NCBI GenBank assembly: GCA_003151425.1
Contig: PLXO01000092.1
Coordinates: forward strand, 1 to 37,020
DNA length: 37,020 bases
Origin: Acetobacteraceae bacterium
GTDB lineage: Bacteria; Pseudomonadota; Alphaproteobacteria; Acetobacterales; Acetobacteraceae
Direction: 5' to 3'
The translations under genes and the position numbers were made by a program. Below are positions 1-8,949 of the stretch, in pieces. The stretch's first letter is position 1. Every line of letters starts with the position of its first letter. The notes beneath the pieces were generated by a model. It was given only the letters and a program-made list of their open reading frames with translations, ran no database searches and was not told the DNA's origin.

Positions 1-202
1 AACGTCCGACCAAGGCCCTCGCCGCTTCCAGCTCCGGCCCCGTGACGACCAGCCGCGCACACCCGAACGCCTCCCACAAGCGGGCGGCATAATCCGGGTA
101 CAGCCGGGTCGGCCCTGAGCGGTTCGCGTAGTTCGACCCGTCCGTCGCAGTGCCATTGCGGCGTGCCGCCGCTCCCGGACATCTCTGCAGCCGCGCCTGG
201 AA
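1..202 (-). pseudogene. Fragment of an unrecognised protein, cut by the window edge
   Basis: One minus-strand frame stays open from about position 202 to the window edge. It reads like real protein in its later part, including NGTATDGSNYANRSG and a Leu/Ala-rich helical stretch after it. A stop (TGA, complement of 203-205) closes the frame upstream, and I see no ATG, GTG or TTG between that stop and the conserved-looking part. The piece is therefore either 5'-truncated or a decayed remnant. I do not recognise the family. The stretch from 203 to 430 holds no convincing gene. Confidence 0.25.
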
Positions 203-430
203 TCACGTGCGAGCCCTGCCACGCGCCACCAAAGGGTCGTGCCCCACCTCGTGGTGTAGGAACTGCGCTCCTGCGCAGCGTCAGCTGCCTGGTCAGGCGG
301 CCATTGCTGGCGGGCTGACGACGGGATCTTCGCTCAAGGGCGCGATGGTTTCCCCGCTCATGCAACTGGCGCGGTGAAAGGCGAATTCATTGGTTTGTTC
401 CGACGGCAGTGCGCCGATCGGCAGGGTTCG

Positions 431-2821
431 CTATTCTGTCTGGGGATGCGTCGCGCCGCTCGGCCATGGCAGCACGGTCGCCGGGTGCGATGTCCCGTAG
501 ATCTCGACCGCGAGGGCGGTGTCCGCCGTCGCGGCGGACGCCGGAATGACCGCGAACGCGAGGCTGGCGCCGCCGAGATGCCCGAGCCCGCCGCCGCGAA
601 CCAGCCCGACCACCTTGCCGCGATACCTCACCACGTCGTTCTGATAGGGATCGTTCTGGCCACTGCTCACCCGCAGGCGGACGAGCTGCATCGCCTCGCC
701 ATCGCGGCTCCGCCTCGATGTCGCTCGGCGGTCGGCTGGAACCAGCCCGGCCTCAGACGGGGGCATGGTCCGGTCGATGTCGAGCCCTACGACCGGGGTT
801 CCATGCTCGAGCCGCAGCGCGTCCCAGGCGCGCATCCCGATATCGACGGCGCCGTGAGCCGCGCCGGCCTGTCGCAGGACCTCGTAGAGCGGTCGCGCGA
901 AATCCGACGGCACGACAACCAGCCAATCGCCGAGGCCGGTCTCCTCGTGTCGCACGATGGTCGCCGGCGCGTAGCCGAGAGATGCCTGTCTGGCCGTCTC
1001 GGGTGGGAAATCCATCTCGCTCAGGGAGACGGACAGATCGGAGCGGCAGCACGTCGCAAGCAGCTCGCGCGCGTGCGGTCCCGTCACCAGCAGAATGGAG
1101 TGCGCCCCGGTGACGTTGCGGAACAACGCGCCATGCTGCGCGAGCCGCCGGCCAAGGTCGTCCGCGTCGCGCGCCTCATACTCGCCGGGTCCGAGCAGCA
1201 GGAAATGGTCGGCGGCAAGCCGCACCACGGTCAGCAGGGTCGCGATCCCACCACGCGCGGTTAGCATCGGGCATCGTGCGACGCCCCCGTCGTGCTCCGG
1301 CAGCACGCCATGGAGCACTGCGTCGAGCGCCGTCGCCGCTGCCGTTCCCGTAACCTCGAATTTGGCGAGGTACGACAGATCCAGGATGCCGACCGCGCGC
1401 GCGGCTGACCGGCACTCGTCGCCGGCCGGGCCGAACCAATGCGGTCGCGTGAAGCCTGGCACCGGCTTTGGGGGCGCCTGCTCGGCGGCGAAATAGTTCG
1501 GTACCTCCCACCCGTTGCGCACGCCGTAGACCGCCCCCGCGGTCGCGAGCCGGTCGTAGAGCGGGCTCGTCCGGGCCGGGCGGCCGGCGCCGCGTTCCCC
1601 ATGCGGGTAGCCCGGCGTGTTCGAAAACGCGTGCGCCGCGTGCACGGTGCGAAAGGCGAATTCGCGGTTGCCGTACGGCACGAACCGCCGCACGTCGAAC
1701 TCGCTCATGTCGGTGCCGGGCTCGCCCTCGACGATCCATTGCGCGACCTGGCGCGTGAAGCTGGCCTGCACGAAGCCGGCGGCATAACCGGCCGCGATGA
1801 AGCAGTTCGGCAGCCCGGGCATCGGCCCAAGCAGTGGCTGGTGGTCCGGGGTTCGGCTGGTCGGTCCGTTATAGACCATCCTGATCCCGACCTCGCCGAG
1901 CGCGGGCACACGCTCGATCGCACGCGCAATGAAATCGGCTGACCGGTCGAGGTTCGGGGTCATCAGCTCCTTGCCGAATTCGGGTGGGATGCCGTCGACG
2001 AAGACAAATTCCGGCGCGTGTTCGTAGACGCCCGACAGCAAGCCCTTGCCTTCCTGGCGGCAGTTGAAGCCGTTGATCGAATCACGGATCAGCACGAGCT
2101 CGCGATCGAGTGCGGCAACCGCCGGATGATCCTCGGTCACCATGTGCTGGTGCATGAAGACGATCAGCGGCAGCCGCACGCCGAGCATCGCGGCGAGCTC
2201 CGGTGCCCACATGCCGGCGCAGTTGACGATGATTTCGGCCCGGATCGTCCCTTTGACCGTGCTGGCTTGCCAATGGTCGCCTCGCCAGTCGAGGCCGGTG
2301 ACCTTGCACTGCGTGTTAATCTCGACGCCTCCCATCCGCGCGCCCTTGGCGTAGGCGAACGTCAGCATCGACGGGTCCACGTGGCCGTCCCCTGGCGTGT
2401 AGACGCCGCCGAGCAGGTCGCGGGTCTGCAGCAGCGGAAACAGCTCCTTCACCCGCTGAGGCGCGACGATTTCCATCTCGACACCGAACAGCTCTGCCTT
2501 GGCGACAGCGCGGCGATATTCGATCTGCTGATCGGGATGCACGATGAGGCGGATCGCGCCGCTTCGATGGAAGCCGACCGGCTGCCCCGTCTCGTGCTCG
2601 AGCGTCGGGAACAGGTCTGTGGTCTCTTTCTGCAGCTTCGTCAGGATTGCGCCATTGCTGTAGTGCATGACGTGGCCCGCGGCATGCCAGGTCGCGCCAG
2701 CGGTCAGCTCGTTCTTCTCGACCAGTACGATATCCGCCCAACCGAGCTTCGTGAGGTGGTAGGCGAGACCGCAGCCGGTTACGCCGCCGCCGATGATCAG
2801 GACACGCGCATGCGTCTTCAT
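431..2821 (-). CDS. Dimethylglycine/sarcosine dehydrogenase-like FAD oxidoreductase with GcvT domain
   Basis: A 796-residue flavoprotein of the dimethylglycine dehydrogenase / sarcosine dehydrogenase type, expected to remove N-methyl groups oxidatively, with formaldehyde equivalents passed to tetrahydrofolate. The N-terminus has the FAD Rossmann motif GGGVTG (residues 11-16). TWHAAG (about 44-49) matches the segment that carries the histidine covalently bound to flavin in the dimethylglycine dehydrogenase family. A DAO fold continues to about residue 390. From about 430 to the end is an aminomethyltransferase-like (GCV_T plus C-terminal barrel) region. Length and domain order fit the family. 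The start at 2821 puts the Rossmann motif at the usual distance from Met. It is transcribed divergently from the ABC operon starting at 2998, which suggests a shared substrate. The exact substrate (dimethylglycine, sarcosine, another N-methyl amino acid) cannot be read from sequence. Confidence 0.88.
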   Translation of the reverse strand: MKTHARVLIIGGGVTGCGLAYHLTKLGWADIVLVEKNELTAGATWHAAGHVMHYSNGAILTKLQKETTDLFPTLEHETGQPVGFHRSGAIRLIVHPDQQIEYRRAVAKAELFGVEMEIVAPQRVKELFPLLQTRDLLGGVYTPGDGHVDPSMLTFAYAKGARMGGVEINTQCKVTGLDWRGDHWQASTVKGTIRAEIIVNCAGMWAPELAAMLGVRLPLIVFMHQHMVTEDHPAVAALDRELVLIRDSINGFNCRQEGKGLLSGVYEHAPEFVFVDGIPPEFGKELMTPNLDRSADFIARAIERVPALGEVGIRMVYNGPTSRTPDHQPLLGPMPGLPNCFIAAGYAAGFVQASFTRQVAQWIVEGEPGTDMSEFDVRRFVPYGNREFAFRTVHAAHAFSNTPGYPHGERGAGRPARTSPLYDRLATAGAVYGVRNGWEVPNYFAAEQAPPKPVPGFTRPHWFGPAGDECRSAARAVGILDLSYLAKFEVTGTAAATALDAVLHGVLPEHDGGVARCPMLTARGGIATLLTVVRLAADHFLLLGPGEYEARDADDLGRRLAQHGALFRNVTGAHSILLVTGPHARELLATCCRSDLSVSLSEMDFPPETARQASLGYAPATIVRHEETGLGDWLVVVPSDFARPLYEVLRQAGAAHGAVDIGMRAWDALRLEHGTPVVGLDIDRTMPPSEAGLVPADRRATSRRSRDGEAMQLVRLRVSSGQNDPYQNDVVRYRGKVVGLVRGGGLGHLGGASLAFAVIPASAATADTALAVEIYGTSHPATVLPWPSGATHPQTE

Positions 2822-2997
2822 GATTTTCGCTCACTGTGGTCGGTGCGCGGAATCATCAGCCGACCGACGAGCGGGGTCAATCCGGCAGCGCGGCGGCGCC
2901 GCACGCGGCCAGGCGTGTCGATCAGGCGTTGACGCGCCGCTTGACGGCTGCAACCGTGTGGCGGAAAGTTGCAGTCGGTCTGGGGAAAGATCACACA
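2822..2997. promoter_or_regulatory. Divergent promoter region
   Basis: This 176-bp gap separates the minus-strand dehydrogenase from the plus-strand transporter operon, so it must hold both promoters. A purine-rich ribosome binding site (GGGGAAAGA, about 2982-2990) sits just before the ATG at 2998. No clear -35/-10 pair or strong operator palindrome is evident. Confidence 0.4.
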
Positions 2998-4065
2998 ATG
3001 GCAGAAATCGTCACGGGCGGCCGATCACCCGTCACCCGCAGAACGTTGATCACCGGCACCGCGCTCGCCGCGGTCGGTGGCCCGCTGCTGCTGACGCCAG
3101 GCAAAGCCAAGGCGGCCGAGCGGATCTCGTTGATATCCTGGGGCGGCGCGTATCGAAAGGCGATCCAGACCGCGTTCGTTGAGCCGTTCACCAAGGAGAC
3201 CGGCATCGAGGTGCAGATCGCCGACACGCCCGACCTTGCCAAGGTCAAGGCGCAAGTGACGTCGAGGGACATCCAATGGGATGTATTCGACTGCGCGGGC
3301 GCGATGGCGCTGTCCGGTTCATCCGACGGTTTCTGGGAGCCGCTGGACAAGAACGTGATCGATACCTCCGACATCAATGTCCCGGTCGGCAATGACTACC
3401 TGCCGTACTACACATATGCCGGCGGGGTCGGCTGGGATCCGAAGCGCTTTCCCGACGGCAAGCACCCGACCAGTTTCGAGCAACTCTGGGACGTCAAGGG
3501 CTTTCCCGGCCGTCGCGGCCTGCGCACCCGCATTTCGGAGACGCTCGACATCGCGCTGCTGGGTGACGGAGTCGCGCCCGACAAGCTCTATCCGCTCGAT
3601 GTCGAGCGCGGTTTCAAGGCGCTCGACCGGATCAAGCCGAACGTAAAGAACTGGATCGCGGAGACGCCCCAGACGATCGCGCTGGTGCAGAATAACGAAA
3701 TTGACTTCTCCTACACCTATAGCGGGCGCGTATGGGCGGCGCAGAAGGAGGGCGTGTCGATCGACTTTTCGTTCGCGCAGACGCTCAATTGTCTGAACTA
3801 CATGTGCGTGCTCAAGGGAACGCCGCGCAAGGCAGCCGCCATGAAGTTCATGGCTATGTTGGTGCGGCCCGATCGCCAGGCCGCCTTCGCTGACATTCTT
3901 GGCTACACACCGACGGTCCGCAAGGCGATGCCGCTAGTCTCCGCGGAGACCGAAAAGTGGATGCCCGACATGACCAACCCGCGCAATGTCGTGATGGGCG
4001 ACAAATGGTGGCAGTCGAATTATGCCACACTACAGAAACGGTTCAGCGAGTGGCTGCTGGTTTGA
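2998..4065 (+). CDS. Spermidine/putrescine-type ABC transporter substrate-binding protein
   Basis: Periplasmic binding protein of the PotD/PotF class (bacterial extracellular binding family 1), which would hand substrate to the permeases encoded next. The frame is open from 2836, but the ATG at 2998 has a good ribosome binding site and gives a typical export signal. That signal contains TRRTLI (residues 13-18), which fits a twin-arginine motif, then a hydrophobic core and an Ala-Lys-Ala-Ala-type cleavage region near residue 38. The mature part begins with ISWGGAYRK, as in polyamine/opine-type binding proteins. The 355-residue length is normal. It is the first gene of the operon 2998-8915. The context with demethylating flavoenzymes suggests a methylated amine or betaine ligand rather than a classical polyamine; that is inference. 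Confidence 0.9.
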   Translation: MAEIVTGGRSPVTRRTLITGTALAAVGGPLLLTPGKAKAAERISLISWGGAYRKAIQTAFVEPFTKETGIEVQIADTPDLAKVKAQVTSRDIQWDVFDCAGAMALSGSSDGFWEPLDKNVIDTSDINVPVGNDYLPYYTYAGGVGWDPKRFPDGKHPTSFEQLWDVKGFPGRRGLRTRISETLDIALLGDGVAPDKLYPLDVERGFKALDRIKPNVKNWIAETPQTIALVQNNEIDFSYTYSGRVWAAQKEGVSIDFSFAQTLNCLNYMCVLKGTPRKAAAMKFMAMLVRPDRQAAFADILGYTPTVRKAMPLVSAETEKWMPDMTNPRNVVMGDKWWQSNYATLQKRFSEWLLV

Positions 4066-4146
4066 GCCATGGCTTAAGCGGTTGCGGCTGCTGATCTGCG
4101 CAATGACTGAGATCGCCGCCGAGCCGGTCGGCAGCCGGGGCGCGCT

Positions 4147-4965
4147 ATGACGAACCGGCATGCGCTGATCTTCCTCGGCCCGGTTGCCTTGGTGATGGCG
4201 CTCGGTTTTTTCGTGCCGCTGGGTCAGATCTTCTATACCAGCGTCGATGGTGCGCAGCTCACCCTGCGCCCCTTTGCCGAACTTGTCGACAGCAGGCTGT
4301 TCTGGCTGGTGCTGGAAAACACATTTGCCATCAGCGTCGAATCGATGCTGGCTAGCCTGCTCCTTGCCTATCCGATCGCCTATCACCTTTCGCGCGTCAC
4401 GCCGCGCCGGCGGGCCGCCTACATGGTCCTGGTGCTGCTGCCGTTCTGGACCAGCATCCTCGTCAAGAGCTTCGCCTTCACCGTGATTCTCGGCGACCAC
4501 GGGATCGTCAACAACGTCCTGCGCGCACTGTTCGGCGAACAAATGGTGCTGCCACTGCTGTTCAACCGAACCGGGGTGGTCATCGGCATGGTGCACTGGC
4601 TGCTGCCGTTCATGGTTTTTCCGATCCTGGTCAACCTGCTGGCGCAGGGCAGCGATCTGCATTACGCGGCACGGGTGATGGGCGCCGGTCGTACGCGCAT
4701 CTTCTTCAGGATCACCCTGCCGCTCAGTGTTCCCGGGGTGCTGGCGGGGTGTGTCATCACGCTGGTGCTGTCGCTTGGTTCCTTCGTCACGCCGGCGCTG
4801 CTCGGTGGACGCCGCGACCTGATGATGGCCAGCCTCGTCGACTTCTATACCAGGGTCTCGCTCGACTGGGGCTCCGCCTCGGCAATCGCCGTGTTGCTGC
4901 TGGCGATCACCGGCGGGCTGATTTTGCTGCTGTCGCGCCTGCCGGGCGAACATCGGCTGATCTGA
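4147..4965 (+). CDS. ABC transporter permease, PotB type
   Basis: Inner-membrane permease of 272 residues with about six hydrophobic helices. The EAA-like loop that docks on the ATPase lies at about residues 173-197 (core VMGAGRTRIFFRITLP). It would form a heterodimeric channel with the next gene. It starts 81 bp after the binding-protein gene; the upstream stretch has no other gene. An N-terminal helix beginning at residue 7 supports the chosen start. Family assignment is firm, substrate is not. Confidence 0.9.
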   Translation: MTNRHALIFLGPVALVMALGFFVPLGQIFYTSVDGAQLTLRPFAELVDSRLFWLVLENTFAISVESMLASLLLAYPIAYHLSRVTPRRRAAYMVLVLLPFWTSILVKSFAFTVILGDHGIVNNVLRALFGEQMVLPLLFNRTGVVIGMVHWLLPFMVFPILVNLLAQGSDLHYAARVMGAGRTRIFFRITLPLSVPGVLAGCVITLVLSLGSFVTPALLGGRRDLMMASLVDFYTRVSLDWGSASAIAVLLLAITGGLILLLSRLPGEHRLI

Positions 4966-4973
4966 GCGACGCG

Positions 4974-5759
4974 ATGCGCCGGCCAGCCCTCATGACCGTG
5001 TTTGTTGCCTGGGCGATCTATCTGTTCCTGATCGCGCCCAGCCTCATCGTCATTCCGATGTCGTTCAACGGCTCAACGGAGTTGATATTTCCGCCCCGTA
5101 GCTTCTCGCTCCACATGTATCATGAATTCTTTTATGGTGGCGACTGGCTCCAGGCGACGCGGGAGAGCATCGTCGTGGCAGCGGGAACGATGCTGCTGTC
5201 GGTCGCGGCCGGCGTTCCGGCGGCTTATGCGCTGGCGCGCGCCGAATTCCCGGGCAGGCGACTGCTCGGCGTTGTTCTGCTGGCGCCGATGCTGGTGCCG
5301 ACCATCGTCGCGGCTCTGGGCCTTTATCTCTATCTGGTCCATCTCGGGCTGGCCGGCACCACCGCCGGCCTGATTCTCGGCCACACGACGCTGACGACCC
5401 CGTTCGTGATCGTGATTGCCGCCGCCAGCCTGCGCCAGCTCGACCAGAGTCTGGAGACGGCGGCGCGCATCATGGGGGCGGGACCGCTGCTCGTGTTCCG
5501 CCGCGTCGTGCTGCCGCGGCTGTATCCTGCGGCCGTCGCCGCGGCGCTCTTCGCCTTCCTGATTTCCTTCGACGAGGTGGTGATCGCCTGGTTCGTCTCG
5601 GGCGTCGGCACGGCGACCCTGCCGGTCAAGATGTACAGCGCCATCCATTGGGAGGTGTCGCCGGTCTTGCCGGTGATCTCAACGCTGCTGACCCTGCTTT
5701 CGCTGATCGTGTGCACGATCGGTGCGTTGTTGCGCCAGCGGAGTGCGGTGGATGTCTGA
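4974..5759 (+). CDS. ABC transporter permease, PotC type
   Basis: Second permease, 261 residues from the ATG at 4974, with an alternative ATG at 4992 that would only remove the residues before the first helix. The reading frame is open further upstream inside the preceding gene, but that part is out-of-frame overlap and not membrane-like. It has about six hydrophobic segments and an EAA-type loop (core RIMGAGPLLVFRRVVLP). It begins 8 bp after the first permease stops and overlaps the ATPase start, so translation is probably coupled. Confidence 0.9.
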   Translation: MRRPALMTVFVAWAIYLFLIAPSLIVIPMSFNGSTELIFPPRSFSLHMYHEFFYGGDWLQATRESIVVAAGTMLLSVAAGVPAAYALARAEFPGRRLLGVVLLAPMLVPTIVAALGLYLYLVHLGLAGTTAGLILGHTTLTTPFVIVIAAASLRQLDQSLETAARIMGAGPLLVFRRVVLPRLYPAAVAAALFAFLISFDEVVIAWFVSGVGTATLPVKMYSAIHWEVSPVLPVISTLLTLLSLIVCTIGALLRQRSAVDV

Positions 5760-6882
5760 GTTGGCCACTTCAATGCGCCCTGCGATGGTCCAGCTCGACC
5801 GCATCAGCAAACGCTACGGCGGGATGCAGGCGCTGCACGAGACCGATCTTGCCGTAGCGGAAGGAGAATTCGTCACCCTGCTGGGCCCGAGCGGTTCCGG
5901 CAAGACAACGTTGCTCAACCTGATCGCCGGCACCGTCGCGCCCTCCTCCGGGCGGGTGGTGATCGCCGGCCGCGACGTCACGCACGTACTGGTCGAGAAG
6001 CGCGGCCTGGGCATGGTTTTCCAGAACTACGCCCTGATGCCGCACATGACGATCTTCGAGAACATCGCCTTCCCGCTGCGGGTCAGACGCGTGGCGGAGG
6101 GCGAAATCCGCCGTCGGGTCGCCGAGGTACTGGCGCTTGTGCAGCTTCCGGATGTTGCCGCGCGCAAGCCGCGCCAGCTCTCCGGCGGCCAGCAGCAGCG
6201 CGTCAGTCTCGCCCGCTGCATCGTCTACAACCCGGCGACCATCCTGATGGACGAACCCTTGGGTGCGCTCGACAAGAAGCTGCGCGAGTACATGCAGCTC
6301 GAGATCCGGCGGCTGCACGCCCAGCTCGGCATCACGATGCTGTATGTGACGCATGACCAGGAAGAAGCATTGACCATGTCCGACCGCATCGTGCTGCTCA
6401 ATCACGGGCGCATCGAGCAGTCGGGCACGCCCGACGAGCTGTATTTCCGCCCACGCACTGTCTTCGCAGCCGACTTCCTGGGTGATTCGAGCATGCTCGA
6501 TGCGGTGGTCGAGGCCCCGGGACAGCCGACGCGGCTGACCGACGCGCGTGGGCGGCCCCTGCTTGCCGCAGCGAGCGAGCTTGCGCCTGGCACGCCGGTC
6601 AAGGCGATGATCCGCCCGGAGAACGTTCATCTGCTGCGCGGATCTGATGCAGGGACCGGTCTGGACACCGTGCTCGACGGCGTGATGGAGGACAGTATCG
6701 TACTGGGCAGTGTGGTGCGCCACCACATTCGATTGCCCGAAGGCGGCACGATGCTGGCCAACGAGTTCAACGCGCGCGGACGTGCCGACGCAGGGCACGG
6801 AGAGCGGGTTCGTTTCGGCTGGCGGGCCGAGGACCTGTTGGTGCTTGTCGCCCCGCCGTCACAAGGTCCGCTGATCCCATGA
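5752..6882 (+). CDS. ABC transporter ATP-binding protein, PotA type
   Basis: ATPase of the same importer. From the ATG at 5752, which overlaps the permease stop by 8 bp, the protein is 376 residues. Walker A GPSGSGKT is at 45-52, the signature LSGGQQQR and Walker B ILMDEP follow in order, and an H-loop (VTHDQEE) is present. The C-terminal third is the TOBE-like regulatory domain of the PotA/MalK group. A second in-frame ATG at 5773 is possible but lies closer to the first beta strand. The 3' end overlaps the next gene by 4 bp (ATGA), the usual sign of coupled translation. Confidence 0.93.
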   Translation: MSELATSMRPAMVQLDRISKRYGGMQALHETDLAVAEGEFVTLLGPSGSGKTTLLNLIAGTVAPSSGRVVIAGRDVTHVLVEKRGLGMVFQNYALMPHMTIFENIAFPLRVRRVAEGEIRRRVAEVLALVQLPDVAARKPRQLSGGQQQRVSLARCIVYNPATILMDEPLGALDKKLREYMQLEIRRLHAQLGITMLYVTHDQEEALTMSDRIVLLNHGRIEQSGTPDELYFRPRTVFAADFLGDSSMLDAVVEAPGQPTRLTDARGRPLLAAASELAPGTPVKAMIRPENVHLLRGSDAGTGLDTVLDGVMEDSIVLGSVVRHHIRLPEGGTMLANEFNARGRADAGHGERVRFGWRAEDLLVLVAPPSQGPLIP

Positions 6883-8915
6883 GCCACGAGGCCCTGTTGC
6901 GACCACTGCGCATCCGCCAACTGACGCTGCGCAACCGCATCGTCAGCACGGCGCACGCGCCGGGGTACGGCTTCGATTCGCTGCCCGCCGAACGCTATCT
7001 CCGGTATCACGAGGAGAAGGCGAAAGGCGGCGTGGCGCTGACGATGATCGGCGGCTCGACGGCCGTTTCCCCTGATGCGGTCGCCCCGTTTGGGCAGTTG
7101 ACCGCGGCGGAGGACCGGATCATTCCGCCGATGTCGGCCCTGGCCGAGGCGGTGCATCGGCACGGCGCCGCGGTGTTCTGCCAGATCTCCCATCCCGGGC
7201 GGCGCGGCAAATGGGACGGCGGCGCATGGTTGCCGCCGGTTGCCCCGTCGATCGTCCGCGAACCACAGCATCGCGGATTCCCGAAGGAGATGGAAGATTG
7301 GGATTTCAGCCGTATCCGCGACGATTATGTCGCGGCGGCGCTACGCTGCAAGGCAGCCGGGCTCGACGGTATCGAGCTGCTGTTTGCCGGTGGCCACCTG
7401 ATGCTGCAGTTCTTCTCCCCGGCGGTGAACCGGCGGGTGGACGCGTATGGTGGCAGCCTGGCGAACCGGATGCGCTACCCGCTTGAGGTGATCCGCGCAG
7501 TGCGCCAGGCGATCGGCGAGGATTTCGTCATGGGGGTGCGCATCACCGCGGACGAGTTCATCGCCGAGGGTCTCGACCAGACGGAATGTCTCACCATCGC
7601 CATCGGGCTCGCGGGCAGTGGCGACGTCGACTACCTCAGCATCATGGCGAGCCAGACCTACGACTGGCGGTCGAGCGCCTTCAGCATTCCCGGCATGGCG
7701 TTCCCCGAGGCGCCCTATCTGAGCCTCGCCGGGGCGATCAAGGCCGCCGTGCCAATCCCCGTGTTGCAGGCTGCGTGGATCCACGATCTCGCGACCGCGA
7801 ACCGGGCGGTGGCAGAGGGCCAGCTCGATCTTGTCGGCATGACCCGGGCGCAGATCGCCGACCCGCACATGGTCAACAAGCTGCTGCAGGGCCGCGCCGA
7901 CGACGTCCGGCCCTGCGTCGGTGCGAATTATTGCATAAACCGGATCTATGCCGGCGCAGAGTCGCTGTGCATCCACAATCCCGCGACCGGACGCGAAGCG
8001 ACGACGCCGCAGATCGTGCGCAAGGCCGACGCGGCGCGGCGTGTGGTGGTGGTCGGTGGCGGCCCAGGCGGGCTCGAGGCGGCGCGTGTCTGTGCCGAGC
8101 GCGGCCATGACGTGGTGCTGTTCGAAGCGGAGCCCGAGTTCGGCGGGCAGGTCCGCGTGGCCGCCCAGCTTGGCTGGCGCCGCCGGCTTGGCGGCATCAC
8201 CGAATGGCTCGTCGGCCAATGCCGCAAGCGGGGCGTCGATCTTCGAGCGTCGGTGACTGCGGATCAAACCGCCGTGCTCGCCGTGCAGCCGGATGTCGTG
8301 ATCGTCGCGACCGGCGGCATTGCCAACAAGGGCCCGATCGATGGCGCCGAGCTCGCTGTGACGAGCTGGGATATCCTGACGGGCAAGGTCGCACCGGGGG
8401 AGCGCGTTCTGCTGTTCGACGACCATGGCGGCGACCGCGGTCTGGAATGCGCCCAGTTCCTCGCCGAGCACGGCGCGGCGCTCGAGATGGCCACCCCCGA
8501 ACGCCATGTTGGAATCGAGGTGGGTGGCACGACCTTTTCGCTGTATCTGCGGGCGCTCTACGAGAAGGGCACAAAACTGTCACCCGATCTGCGGCTGCGC
8601 ACGGTCCGGCGCGAGGGCAACGCACTCGTTGCCGAGTTGCGCAACGAGTATACGCTGAAGATGGAGACCCGCGAGGTCGATCAGGTCGTGGCGGAGCACG
8701 GAACGCTGCCACGCGACGATTTGTATTTCGCACTGAAGCCGCTTTCGCGGAACTGCGGCGAGATTGACTACCACGCGCTGGTCGGCGGGCGCGCGCAGGC
8801 GATCATTGCCAATCCAGCCGGCGCGATTCTGCTCTACCGCGTCGGCGACGCAGTGGCGAGCCGCAACATTCACGCGGCGATGTTCGATTCCCTGCGACTA
8901 TGCAGCGACATCTAG
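6879..8915 (+). CDS. Trimethylamine-dehydrogenase-like / N-methylproline-demethylase-like flavoenzyme
   Basis: A 678-residue protein of the old yellow enzyme + FAD/NAD domain architecture shared by trimethylamine dehydrogenase, 2,4-dienoyl-CoA reductase and N-methylproline demethylase. The first ~340 residues are the FMN TIM barrel. The Fe-S segment follows at residues 346-364, then a Rossmann GGGPGG motif near residue 390 and a second dinucleotide domain. In the Fe-S segment the spacing matches trimethylamine dehydrogenase, but the second expected cysteine is Ala349 (C346-x2-A349-x2-C352, then C364). The start ATG overlaps the ATPase stop by 4 bp, so the enzyme belongs to the importer operon and probably acts on the imported compound, most simply as an N-demethylase. 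That role is inferred from family and context. Confidence 0.85.
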   Translation: MSHEALLRPLRIRQLTLRNRIVSTAHAPGYGFDSLPAERYLRYHEEKAKGGVALTMIGGSTAVSPDAVAPFGQLTAAEDRIIPPMSALAEAVHRHGAAVFCQISHPGRRGKWDGGAWLPPVAPSIVREPQHRGFPKEMEDWDFSRIRDDYVAAALRCKAAGLDGIELLFAGGHLMLQFFSPAVNRRVDAYGGSLANRMRYPLEVIRAVRQAIGEDFVMGVRITADEFIAEGLDQTECLTIAIGLAGSGDVDYLSIMASQTYDWRSSAFSIPGMAFPEAPYLSLAGAIKAAVPIPVLQAAWIHDLATANRAVAEGQLDLVGMTRAQIADPHMVNKLLQGRADDVRPCVGANYCINRIYAGAESLCIHNPATGREATTPQIVRKADAARRVVVVGGGPGGLEAARVCAERGHDVVLFEAEPEFGGQVRVAAQLGWRRRLGGITEWLVGQCRKRGVDLRASVTADQTAVLAVQPDVVIVATGGIANKGPIDGAELAVTSWDILTGKVAPGERVLLFDDHGGDRGLECAQFLAEHGAALEMATPERHVGIEVGGTTFSLYLRALYEKGTKLSPDLRLRTVRREGNALVAELRNEYTLKMETREVDQVVAEHGTLPRDDLYFALKPLSRNCGEIDYHALVGGRAQAIIANPAGAILLYRVGDAVASRNIHAAMFDSLRLCSDI

Positions 8916-8949
8916 CGCCAGCCAACTATGTCGCTTGCCGTGGTGCGCA

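Noticed and set aside
374..1264. Long plus-strand frame opposite the dimethylglycine-dehydrogenase-like gene
   Set aside because: Arg/Pro-rich, no motifs; it is the antisense shadow of a clear flavoprotein in GC-rich DNA.
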